From contig JBGDCZ010000011.1 of NCBI GenBank assembly GCA_048493715.1, positions 1 through 64,000 on the forward strand: a stretch of DNA of 64,000 nt. The letters run 5' to 3'. Positions 8,741-16,455 of the stretch are shown piece by piece; the first letter of the stretch is position 1; each line of letters opens with the position of its first letter. The translations under genes and the position numbers were made by a program. Origin of the DNA: Arsenophonus sp048493715. Its GTDB lineage: Bacteria; Pseudomonadota; Gammaproteobacteria; Enterobacterales; Enterobacteriaceae. Under the pieces are notes generated by a model. That model did not search any database. It saw nothing but the letters and a program-made list of their open reading frames with translations, and was not told the origin of the DNA.

Positions 8741-9732
8741 TATTTTTTTCCCTGATTTTCGTCAGCATTTTGATCAATACCAACTATCTTTTGAATGAAG
8801 TAACGGGGTCGGGCACGAACATCATTATACATTCTGCCGATATATTCACCGAGTAGTCCCATGGCAATAAACTGCGCACCAATAAAAATGAACAGAATGG
8901 CAAACAGAGTAAAAACACCCTCTGCGGCCCACATTGCACCAAAAATAAGACGTAAAATAATTAATACAACCGCCAATAAAAACCCACTTGTCGCAATAAA
9001 ACTACCGATGACACTAAGCAAACGTAACGGGGTAGTGGTTAAACACGTTAGCAAATCAAACATCAAATTTATTAGCTTCATAAAGCTATATTTGGAATCA
9101 CCAAACTCACGCTCCGCATGAGCAACATCTATTTCGATCGTTCTTCTAGCGAAAGTATTGGCTAAAATGGGAATAAATGTACTACGTTCATGACACTGTA
9201 GCATAGCATTAATAATATTACGGCGATAAGCACGCAACATACAGCCATAATCGCCCATTGTCCGTCCGGTTGCTTTGGTGATCATAGCATTAATAATTTT
9301 TGATGCCGTTTTACGAAACCAAGAATCTTGCCGATTCATTCGTCTGGTGCCAACTACATCATAGTCCTCTTCAGCAACCTGCACTAGATATGGAATTTCT
9401 TCAGGTGGATTTTGCAAATCAGCATCTAAAGTAATTACAAGATCACCTTGTGCATGTTTAAAACCAGCCATAATAGCAGAATGTTGGCCATAATTACGAT
9501 TTAAGATCACCGCAATAACATGATTTGCTGGATTTTCAGCAGCATCTATCATCAATTTAGCTGAATTATCAGTGCTGCCATCATCAACTAAAATTAATTC
9601 ATATGGCTGTTTCAATCTCTGACAAGCAGCCAAGGTTCTTTCCAATAATTGGGGTAAACTTTGCTCTTCGTTATAAGTAGGGATAACAATAGAAACTTTT
9701 TTTATTTCTTCAAAATCATTTTGAAAAGACAC
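8740..9732 (-). CDS. arnC: Undecaprenyl-phosphate 4-deoxy-4-formamido-L-arabinose transferase ArnC
   Basis: A 330-residue GT2 transferase that attaches formylated Ara4N to undecaprenyl phosphate at the cytoplasmic face. The N-terminal half shows VVIPTYNEEQ-type (here IVIPTYNEEQ) and LVDDGSTDNS motifs and the metal-binding DADLQNPPEEI. Two hydrophobic helices near residues 235-300 anchor it in the membrane. It starts with GTG, whose G is shared with the TAG stop of arnB, and its stop overlaps the arnA start. The frame is intact and of normal length (E. coli 322). Confidence 0.95.
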   Translation of the reverse strand: MSFQNDFEEIKKVSIVIPTYNEEQSLPQLLERTLAACQRLKQPYELILVDDGSTDNSAKLMIDAAENPANHVIAVILNRNYGQHSAIMAGFKHAQGDLVITLDADLQNPPEEIPYLVQVAEEDYDVVGTRRMNRQDSWFRKTASKIINAMITKATGRTMGDYGCMLRAYRRNIINAMLQCHERSTFIPILANTFARRTIEIDVAHAEREFGDSKYSFMKLINLMFDLLTCLTTTPLRLLSVIGSFIATSGFLLAVVLIILRLIFGAMWAAEGVFTLFAILFIFIGAQFIAMGLLGEYIGRMYNDVRARPRYFIQKIVGIDQNADENQGKK

Positions 9733-10877
9733 TATTTCAGCTCCGAAAAAATTTCATTAATAACAGTAACAACGCGATCAACATCTTGAGCAAGCATGTC
9801 AGGGAATAGTGGCAATGAACATAAGGTAGCCGAATTCCATTCAGAATTAGGCAGAGAAAGCGATGGATAACGTTCTCTATAATATTTTTGTGTATGAGCA
9901 GCACGAAAATGCAAACCTGTGCCAATATTCTTTTCTTTTAAGCGTTCCATAAAGTTATCACGGCTAATACCACGGACTGCTTCATCAACCCGTACCATAA
10001 ACAGATGGTTAGCATGCAAATGGAGATAAACAGGCATAGTCAACATTTTCAACGGTAGGTTGGCAAGCGCTTCTCGATAATAGGCAACAAGCTCAGCACG
10101 ACGTTTATTTAGCTGTTCTAATTTTTTTAATTGAACAACTGCAATTGCAGCATGGATGTCAGAAAGATTATACTTAAATCCGGGTTCAATAACCTCTGCC
10201 TGTGGTTTACGACCTTGTATTTGTTGATCAAAAGCATCCACAGCTAAACCATGAAATTTTAAACATCGCAGGCGAGTAGCCAAAGCATCATCATCGGTAG
10301 CAACTAAACCACCTTCAGCACAAGTGATATTTTTAATAGCATGAAACGAAAAAATAGCGGTGCCCTGTTGGCCAATCCATTCATTTTGATACTGAGTACC
10401 TACCGCATGGGCAGCATCTTCGATTAATGTAATATTGTTTCTTTGGGCAATCTGATGTAACGCCTTAAGATCGCATGGCGCTCCTGCATAATGCACAGGA
10501 ATAATCGCTTTAGTCTTAGTAGTAATTGCCTTCTCAACCACGTCAGGCTGAATCATTAAAGTGTCACGATCAACATCAATCATGACTGAATTTGCCCCTA
10601 ACAAGGTAATCATATTAATAGTTGAAACCCATGTTAGTGAAGGTGTAATAACTTCATCGCCAGGACCAATTCCCAAGGCCATAAGCGTTATATGCATACC
10701 TGCAGTTGCCGCACAAAAAGCTATTGCATGCTGACAACCAAACTTATGGCAAAAATCTTCTTCAAGTTGATGACTTTGTGGACCGGTGGTGATCCAACCA
10801 GAACGCAATACATTTTCTACCGCCAGAATTTCTTCATCAGCTATTGCTGGACGAGAAAAAGGAAGAAAATTATTCAT
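9732..10877 (-). CDS. arnB: UDP-4-amino-4-deoxy-L-arabinose aminotransferase ArnB
   Basis: First gene of the arn operon. A 381-residue PLP-dependent aminotransferase of the DegT/DnrJ/EryC1 family that converts UDP-Ara4O to UDP-L-Ara4N using glutamate. Visible are the DVDRDTLMI and EDAAHAVG segments around the cofactor and the Schiff-base lysine in FSFHAIKNITCAEGG. Length equals the E. coli enzyme within two residues. The start is ATG at 10877, with about 320 bp of non-coding DNA upstream that must contain the operon promoter. I see no clear PmrA or PhoP box, so regulation may differ from enteric models. Confidence 0.95.
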   Translation of the reverse strand: MNNFLPFSRPAIADEEILAVENVLRSGWITTGPQSHQLEEDFCHKFGCQHAIAFCAATAGMHITLMALGIGPGDEVITPSLTWVSTINMITLLGANSVMIDVDRDTLMIQPDVVEKAITTKTKAIIPVHYAGAPCDLKALHQIAQRNNITLIEDAAHAVGTQYQNEWIGQQGTAIFSFHAIKNITCAEGGLVATDDDALATRLRCLKFHGLAVDAFDQQIQGRKPQAEVIEPGFKYNLSDIHAAIAVVQLKKLEQLNKRRAELVAYYREALANLPLKMLTMPVYLHLHANHLFMVRVDEAVRGISRDNFMERLKEKNIGTGLHFRAAHTQKYYRERYPSLSLPNSEWNSATLCSLPLFPDMLAQDVDRVVTVINEIFSELK

Positions 10878-11197
10878 AAGATTAACCTACTAGCAATTCA
10901 TCTAATATTTTTTATAGTTAATTGTTTATGATATCATAAAATAACTTAACTACATATCAACATGATAATAACTTGCCAATATAACTAGTTAGGATTTCAT
11001 GTTAGTTAAGCAAATCAGAAAAATAAATAAAATTCCTAATAATTCTTATCAAGAAGAAAGTTTTCTAATAATAAGTAATTTTAAAGTTATTATTAGCTCA
11101 ATTTTTGTTAAAAAATAATTTTGATTGATAAAAACCAAAATAGCTAACTCACTAACCATATCCTTATTTTTAAAATTATATTGGCATAATTGAGTAA
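10878..11197. other. Intergenic region upstream of the arn operon
   Basis: About 320 bp separating arnB from ihfA. It must contain the arn promoter. A perfect short palindrome (TTATGATATCATAA, 10926-10939) is about 50 bp upstream of arnB and could be a regulator site. No convincing tandem PmrA (CTTAA) or PhoP (GTTTA) box pair was found. The btuCD genes that follow ihfA in E. coli are absent without trace. Confidence 0.6.
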
Positions 11198-11223
11198 TAA
11201 AAAAGCCGCTTCAGCGGCTTTTT
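11198..11223 (-). terminator. Rho-independent terminator of the pheST-ihfA operon
   Basis: A perfect hairpin (AAGCCGC, loop TTCA, GCGGCTT) flanked by A and T runs lies 15 bp beyond the ihfA stop. On the minus strand the stem is followed by a U-rich tract, so it should end transcripts from the translation cluster. Confidence 0.85.
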
Positions 11224-11237
11224 AAAATAATAATTCA

Positions 11238-11534
11238 TTATTTATGAGGTTTTACCTTTTCAACCCGGCCTTTCAACTTTTGCCCTGGTCGAAAAGTCAC
11301 TACTCGACGAGCAGTGATGGGAATATCTTCACCAGTCTTTGGATTTCGACCTGGACGTTGACTTTTATCACGCAGATCAAAATTACCAAACCCTGACAGT
11401 TTCACCTGCTCCCCATTTTCTAATGAACGACGAACTTCTTCAAAGAAGAGCTCAACTAGGTCTTTCGCATCACGTTTGCTTATACCTAGTTTTTCGAACA
11501 GACTTTCTGACATTTCAGCTTTTGTAAGCGCCAT
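11238..11534 (-). CDS. ihfA: Integration host factor subunit alpha
   Basis: A 98-residue HU-family DNA-bending protein that dimerises with IHF-beta. It shows the DNA-intercalating arm motif RPGRNPKTGEDIPI and the KLSGFGNFDLRDK core, near-identical to E. coli. Its Shine-Dalgarno sequence (GAGGG) lies inside the last codons of pheT, so translation is likely coupled. It is the last gene of pheST-ihfA, the order found in E. coli, and is followed by a strong terminator. Confidence 0.97.
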   Translation of the reverse strand: MALTKAEMSESLFEKLGISKRDAKDLVELFFEEVRRSLENGEQVKLSGFGNFDLRDKSQRPGRNPKTGEDIPITARRVVTFRPGQKLKGRVEKVKPHK

Positions 11535-11538
11535 AGGT

Positions 11539-13926
11539 TTAGTCCCTCAAGGATGCTTGGAATCGCCGTTTTAACGCAGCAACACATTTATCAACAGTTG
11601 CGGCAATCTCTTCTTCTTCCAGAGTACGGCCTGTATCCTGCAAGATTAAGCTAATAGCAAGGCTCTTATAACCTTCCGCTACACCTTTACCACAATACAC
11701 GTCAAACAAGTTTATGCCAACTATATGATTTATGCCAATTTTCTTACATTCAGCTAAAACATCCGCCGTTGCGACCTCTTCTGGAACAACAATAGCAATA
11801 TCTCGTCGATTGGCAGGAAAACGTGAAATCATATTTGCTTTAGGAATAACACGCTTTGCAATTACATTCCATTGCAATTCGAAAACAAGGGTCCGACCAT
11901 TTAAATCTAGCTTATTTTCAAGTTCAGGATGAATTACACCTACGTATCCAATATAACTATTATCAAGATAAATCCCAGCACTTTGCCAAGGATGAAGCGC
12001 AGGAAAAGATTGCGCCTTAAAAACAATATTGTCTAATTTTCCGGTTAATTCCAGTATTGCTTCAAGATCACCTTTAATATCAAAAAAATCAACTACCCGT
12101 TTTTCCTGTAACCAATGCTCTTCATAACGATTGCCAGTAATAACCCCTGCTAACATCAATTCTTGACGAATACCATGTTCAGCTGCTTCATCCGGCACAA
12201 ATCGTAATCCACTTTCAAATAGTCGAATCCGATTTTGTTGCCGATTTTGATTATAAATTACCGTCATTAATAATCCTGGCAGCAAAGAAAGCCGCATTGC
12301 TGACATATTAGCTGAAATTGGATGAGGTAAAATCATCGTATCGGAATCTGGATGTAACAAAGCCTGAATTTTAGGATCAACAAAACTATAAGTAATCGCT
12401 TCATTGTAACCACGATCAATTAATAAAGTTTTAACGCGTTTTAATGGCAGCTCCGATTCACAACGTGGAGTCATAACTAAATCAGCATGTAACGGTATAT
12501 TGGGTATATTATTATAACCATAGACTCGGGCAACTTCCTCGATCAGATCTTCTTCAATCTGTATATCAAAACGCCAAGATGGTGCAATTACCTGCCAGCT
12601 ATCCTGCTGAGCAACTATCTGGCAACCTAAGCGCTGTAGGATTTCAGTAACATTAATACCTGGAATACTATGACCAATTAAACGATCAAGTTTTTGCCGA
12701 GTTAGCGTTATTTCTGCCGCTTGTGGTAAATTAGTTTCATGGCTAACATCAATAATATTTCCAGCCTCACCACCACAAATCTCGAGTATTAATCTGGTAG
12801 CTCGTTCCATAGCTTTATATTGTAGTTGTGGATCAACACCCCGTTCAAAACGATGTGAAGCCTCAGTATGAAGACCATAATTACGGGCACGTCCGGCAAT
12901 GGCTAATGGAGCGAAAAAAGCACACTCTAACACGATATTAGTGGTATTTTCATTTACACTAGAGTACTTACCGCCAAAAATACCGGCAAGGCCTAAGACG
13001 CTTTTCTCATCAGCAATGACCAAAGTATCTGGCTTCAATGCTACCTCGGTGTCATCAAGTAAAACTAATCTTTCATCCTGTTTCGCCATGCGAACAATTA
13101 TGGCGCCATTTAAGCCATCAAGATCATAAGCATGTAAGGGTTGCCCCAACTCTAATAACACATAATTAGTAATATCAACCACCGAATCAATAGTACGGAT
13201 CCCGCTGCGAGATAATTTTTCTCTCATCCAGTTAGGGGTTTGAACTTTAACATCAACCCCCTTTATTACTCGCCCTAAAAAACGTGGACAAGTCGCCGGT
13301 GATTCAATATGAATAGGAAAAACAGTCGTATTAGTGCCTTTAACCGGTTCAATGTTTACTTTATCTAACTCAAGGCTATTAATAGCAGCAATATCGCGAG
13401 CTATACCTAAAATACTTAAAAAATCAGCGCGATTTGGTGTTAAACTTACTTCGAAAATATGGTCATCTAGTTGTAAGTATTTGCGAATATCGATACCAAT
13501 CGGCGCATCGTGAGGTAATTCAATAATGCCCGCATGATCATCAGAAATAGCGAGTTCAGAATAAGAACAAAGCATACCTTCAGATCGTTCGCCACGCAGT
13601 TTTGTCGCTTTAATTTTAAAATTACCAGGTAAAATTGCTCCAAGCGTTGCGACAGCGACTTTTAATCCTTGACGACAATTTGGTGCTCCACAGACGACAT
13701 TTAGTAAGTGATCAGCGCCAATATTGACCTTTGTTAGCCGCAATTTATCTGCATTAGGATGTTGAACACATTCAACAATCTCACCAACTAAGACACCTTG
13801 GAATTGACCCGCAACTGGTTTAACCTCATCAATTTCCAACCCAGCCATCGTCATTTGCTCTGCCAAGGCTTCACTACTAATTGCAGGATTTACCCATTCA
13901 CGTAACCAAAGTTCACTTAATTTCAT
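11539..13926 (-). CDS. pheT: Phenylalanine-tRNA ligase beta subunit
   Basis: A 795-residue PheRS beta subunit, the E. coli length. In order: an EMAP/OB-type tRNA-binding domain at about residues 40-150 (motif CGAPNCRQG), the B3/B4 editing domain in the 200-400 region, B5 at about 400-475, a catalytic-like fold, and a C-terminal ferredoxin-like anticodon-binding domain starting near FPANRRDIAIVVP. It forms an alpha2-beta2 enzyme with PheS and hydrolyses mischarged Tyr-tRNA(Phe). It begins 14 nt after pheS and its end overlaps the ihfA ribosome-binding site. Confidence 0.97.
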   Translation of the reverse strand: MKLSELWLREWVNPAISSEALAEQMTMAGLEIDEVKPVAGQFQGVLVGEIVECVQHPNADKLRLTKVNIGADHLLNVVCGAPNCRQGLKVAVATLGAILPGNFKIKATKLRGERSEGMLCSYSELAISDDHAGIIELPHDAPIGIDIRKYLQLDDHIFEVSLTPNRADFLSILGIARDIAAINSLELDKVNIEPVKGTNTTVFPIHIESPATCPRFLGRVIKGVDVKVQTPNWMREKLSRSGIRTIDSVVDITNYVLLELGQPLHAYDLDGLNGAIIVRMAKQDERLVLLDDTEVALKPDTLVIADEKSVLGLAGIFGGKYSSVNENTTNIVLECAFFAPLAIAGRARNYGLHTEASHRFERGVDPQLQYKAMERATRLILEICGGEAGNIIDVSHETNLPQAAEITLTRQKLDRLIGHSIPGINVTEILQRLGCQIVAQQDSWQVIAPSWRFDIQIEEDLIEEVARVYGYNNIPNIPLHADLVMTPRCESELPLKRVKTLLIDRGYNEAITYSFVDPKIQALLHPDSDTMILPHPISANMSAMRLSLLPGLLMTVIYNQNRQQNRIRLFESGLRFVPDEAAEHGIRQELMLAGVITGNRYEEHWLQEKRVVDFFDIKGDLEAILELTGKLDNIVFKAQSFPALHPWQSAGIYLDNSYIGYVGVIHPELENKLDLNGRTLVFELQWNVIAKRVIPKANMISRFPANRRDIAIVVPEEVATADVLAECKKIGINHIVGINLFDVYCGKGVAEGYKSLAISLILQDTGRTLEEEEIAATVDKCVAALKRRFQASLRD

Positions 13927-13940
13927 GTGATAGCCCTGCC

Positions 13941-14924
13941 TTATTTAAATTGTTTAAGAAAACGAAGATCATTTTCAAAAAAAGCGCGTAAATCAGTCAC
14001 GCCATACCGTAACATCGTTAAACGCTCCATTCCCATTCCAAAGGCAAAACCAGAATATAAATCAGGATCAATGCCAACATTGCGTAATACATTTGGATGT
14101 ACCATGCCACAACCTAATACTTCTAACCATTTTCCATTTTTACCCATCACATCGACTTCAGCTGATGGTTCAGTAAATGGAAAATATGAAGGCCGAAAAC
14201 GAACGTGGGTTTTTTCTTCAAAAAAATAATTTAAAAAGTCATGTAACGTACCTTTTAAATTGGTAAGACTAATATTTTTATCAACAATTAAGCCTTCAGT
14301 TTGATGAAACATTGGTGTATGCGTTTGGTCATAGTCATTGCGATACACACGACCAGGGGCAATAATACGAATAGGTGGTTGTTTACCTTTCATAGTGCGA
14401 ATTTGAACACCAGAAGTTTGGGTACGTAACAAACGCGTTGTATCAAACCAAAAAGTATCATGTGAAGCACGAGCAGGGTGGTGAGCAGGAATATTTAAAG
14501 CATCAAAATTGTGATAATCATCTTCTATTTCAGGCCCGGAAACAACAGAAAAGCCAAGTTCAGCAAAGAATTCTTCAATACGTTCAATTGTGCGGGTTAC
14601 TGGATGTAAGCTACCATTTTCAGTACGGCGACCTGGTAAGGAAATATCTATTTTTTCTGCCGCTAAGCGAGCATTTAAGACAGCATTTTCTAACTGCTCT
14701 TTACGCACATTCAATGAATTTTGAACTTCTTGTTTAGCCTGATGAATAACTGCTCCTGCTGCAGGGCGTTCTTCTGCAGGTAGATCACGCAACGTTGACA
14801 TCTGTAGTGTTAAATGGCCTTTTTTACCCAAAAACTCAACACGCACTGAATCCAACGCAGCAATATCCTGAGCTTTTTCGATGGCTGCTTTTGCCTGTGC
14901 AAGCAACTCGACGAGATGTGGCAT
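13941..14924 (-). CDS. pheS: Phenylalanine-tRNA ligase alpha subunit
   Basis: A 327-residue class II synthetase catalytic subunit. After an N-terminal coiled coil (about 1-90) come HPVTRTIERIEEFF, the motif 2 region RVYRNDYDQTHTPMFHQTEG and the motif 3 region GFAFGMGMERLTML. It charges tRNA(Phe) with phenylalanine together with PheT. GAGGG just before ATG 14924 is a good ribosome-binding site. Expression should be controlled by the upstream pheM attenuator. Confidence 0.97.
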   Translation of the reverse strand: MPHLVELLAQAKAAIEKAQDIAALDSVRVEFLGKKGHLTLQMSTLRDLPAEERPAAGAVIHQAKQEVQNSLNVRKEQLENAVLNARLAAEKIDISLPGRRTENGSLHPVTRTIERIEEFFAELGFSVVSGPEIEDDYHNFDALNIPAHHPARASHDTFWFDTTRLLRTQTSGVQIRTMKGKQPPIRIIAPGRVYRNDYDQTHTPMFHQTEGLIVDKNISLTNLKGTLHDFLNYFFEEKTHVRFRPSYFPFTEPSAEVDVMGKNGKWLEVLGCGMVHPNVLRNVGIDPDLYSGFAFGMGMERLTMLRYGVTDLRAFFENDLRFLKQFK

Positions 14925-14992
14925 TGTTCCCTCTTCTTACGACCCTTTGGCCTAATCATTATTGAAAATAAAAAAATTTTTTTAGCAATTAC

Positions 14993-15020
14993 AAACAAAA
15001 AAGCCTCCATTCGGAGGCTT
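14993..15020 (-). terminator. Attenuator terminator of pheST
   Basis: A perfect 8-bp stem (AAGCCTCC, loop ATTC, GGAGGCTT at 15001-15020) followed on the minus strand by a U-rich run lies between the pheM leader and pheS. In E. coli the same arrangement couples pheST transcription to charged tRNA(Phe). The alternative antiterminator was not modelled. Confidence 0.85.
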
Positions 15021-15068
15021 ATCGCGGTTTTTCATTTCTTTTTCTTAAATGCGCGAAAGCCCCAAACT

Positions 15069-15113
15069 TTAGGAGCTAAAGTAAAAAAAGAAACGAAAAA
15101 AAACAATTTTCAT
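15069..15113 (-). CDS. pheM: PheST operon leader peptide PheM
   Basis: A 14-codon frame upstream of pheS encodes [14 protein letters not shown], with six phenylalanines among 14 residues. E. coli PheM is [14 protein letters not shown], so the core FRFFFYFS is conserved. Ribosome stalling at the Phe codons when Phe-tRNA is scarce should favour the antiterminator and raise pheST transcription. The peptide itself has no other known role. It stops 49 bp before the attenuator hairpin. Confidence 0.93.
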   Translation of the reverse strand: [14 protein letters not shown]

Positions 15114-15174
15114 CTTTAAGCTACTATTCATAGAATAACTCATTTTTATAATAAGACAACTATCCATAGTGATT

Positions 15175-15204
15175 AAAAAAGAGAAAGCTAAGTTCCTCTT
15201 TTTT
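15175..15204 (-). terminator. Terminator-like hairpin after rplT
   Basis: A run AAAAAAGAG pairs with CTCTTTTTT around a 12-base loop, with two more A-T pairs possible across a bulged C. It is just beyond the rplT stop and ends in a U-rich tract on the minus strand. Read-through would be needed for any cotranscription with pheM-pheST. Confidence 0.65.
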
Positions 15205-15211
15205 AACAGTT

Positions 15212-15568
15212 TTATGCTAATGCGCTTTTTGCTTTCTCGACTAATGCCGCAAATGCAACTTTATCAAAAACAGCAATGTCAGATAGGATCTTACGGTCAA
15301 TTTCAATTGATGCTTTTTTCAAACCATTAATAAAACGACTATAAGACAAACCATTCTGACGTGCAGCAGCATTAATACGTGCGATCCATAATTGGCGGAA
15401 TTGACGCTTACGCTGACGACGATCACGATAAGCATATTGACCGGCTTTAATTACTGCCTGGAAAGCAACACGATAAACACGCGAACGAGCACCATAGTAA
15501 CCTTTCGCTTGTTTTAATATTTTTTTATGACGTGCACGGGCAACTACACCACGTTTTACGCGAGCCAT
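15212..15568 (-). CDS. rplT: 50S ribosomal protein L20
   Basis: A 118-residue L20 of normal length, highly basic at the N-terminus (ARVKRGVVARARHKK) and with the conserved ARINAAARQNGLSYSRF segment. It is an early-assembly protein binding 23S rRNA and, in E. coli, an autogenous repressor of rpmI-rplT translation. It follows rpmI by about 56 bp in the infC-rpmI-rplT order. Confidence 0.97.
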   Translation of the reverse strand: MARVKRGVVARARHKKILKQAKGYYGARSRVYRVAFQAVIKAGQYAYRDRRQRKRQFRQLWIARINAAARQNGLSYSRFINGLKKASIEIDRKILSDIAVFDKVAFAALVEKAKSALA

Positions 15569-15624
15569 ATACTCCTCCTATCACTTCGAACTAAATTCGA
15601 TAGTCTTAGACTAAAAATTCAAAC

Positions 15625-15822
15625 TTATGCGTATGGCAAACAAGCCATTACCAAACCCAGATCACCTTTGGAAACCATGGTTTTTGGTCGCAAATGACGC
15701 TTACGCTTAGTTGACTTTTTAGTCAGAATATGACGAAGGTTAGCGTGCTTACGCTTAAAACCACCACTGGCAGTTTTTTTAAAACGTTTTGCCGCACCAC
15801 GTACTGTTTTAATCTTTGGCAT
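15625..15822 (-). CDS. rpmI: 50S ribosomal protein L35
   Basis: A 65-residue L35 of standard length beginning MPKIKTVRGAAKRFKKTASG, with the basic ILTKKSTKRKRHLR segment. It belongs to the large subunit. The 90-bp gap to infC is where the L20-binding translational operator is found in E. coli; I did not model the pseudoknot here. Confidence 0.97.
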   Translation of the reverse strand: MPKIKTVRGAAKRFKKTASGGFKRKHANLRHILTKKSTKRKRHLRPKTMVSKGDLGLVMACLPYA

Positions 15823-15912
15823 TATAAATATCCACTTCGCATTGTTAATTTAACAAACTAGTCAGGCGAATAGCTTTCAACCTAAATAGAACTCTATTGC
15901 TTGGTTGCCTAA

Positions 15913-16452
15913 CTATTTCTTTTTCGGTGCAAGCACCATGATCATCTGACGACCCTCGATCTTAGTTGGAAAAGATTCTACGACTGACAGCTCATCCAAA
16001 TCGATTTTAATACGATTAAGCATATCAATACCGATCTGTTGGTGCGCCATTTCACGACCACGAAAACGTAGCGTGATTTTGGCTTTATCACCATCTTCTA
16101 GAAAGCGAATCAGGTTGCGTAGTTTGACCTGATAATCACTTTCATCTGTACCAGGTCGGAATTTAATTTCCTTCACCTGAACAATTTTTTGCTTCTTTTT
16201 CTGCTCTTTGATCGATTTACTCTTCTCATAGAGGAACTTGCCGTAATCCATAATTCGGCAAACCGGCGGCTCGGCATTTGGGCTGATTTCGACTAAATCA
16301 ACACCTGCTTCCTCGGCTTTTTCAAGAGCTTCTTTTAGACTGATAATACCAATCTGCTCGCCGTCTAAACCAGTTAAACGAACTTCAGAAGCACGAATCT
16401 CCGTATTAATACGATTCGGGCGCACCGTTTGAATTCTTTTTCCGCCTTTAAT
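15913..16452 (-). CDS. infC: Translation initiation factor IF-3 (AUU start)
   Basis: IF-3 binds the 30S subunit and enforces correct start-codon choice. The frame gives 179 residues (E. coli 180) when read from ATT at 16450-16452, which codes the conserved N-terminus IKGGKRIQTVRPNRIN and is preceded by GGAGGAATAAGG. E. coli infC also starts with AUU, the basis of its autoregulation, because IF-3 discriminates against non-canonical starts. A GTG within the N-terminal region would miss these residues. The start is 3 nt after the thrS stop, and the Shine-Dalgarno sequence lies inside the thrS coding end. Domain N and domain C (ending LAPKKK) are both complete. Confidence 0.96.
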   Translation of the reverse strand: MKGGKRIQTVRPNRINTEIRASEVRLTGLDGEQIGIISLKEALEKAEEAGVDLVEISPNAEPPVCRIMDYGKFLYEKSKSIKEQKKKQKIVQVKEIKFRPGTDESDYQVKLRNLIRFLEDGDKAKITLRFRGREMAHQQIGIDMLNRIKIDLDELSVVESFPTKIEGRQMIMVLAPKKK

Positions 16453-16455
16453 ACC

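Noticed and set aside
10878..10960. Possible PhoP or PmrA box upstream of arnB
   Set aside because: Only single degenerate half-sites (for example GTTAAG, CTTAAC) were found, not two correctly spaced repeats; such matches are expected by chance in AT-rich DNA.
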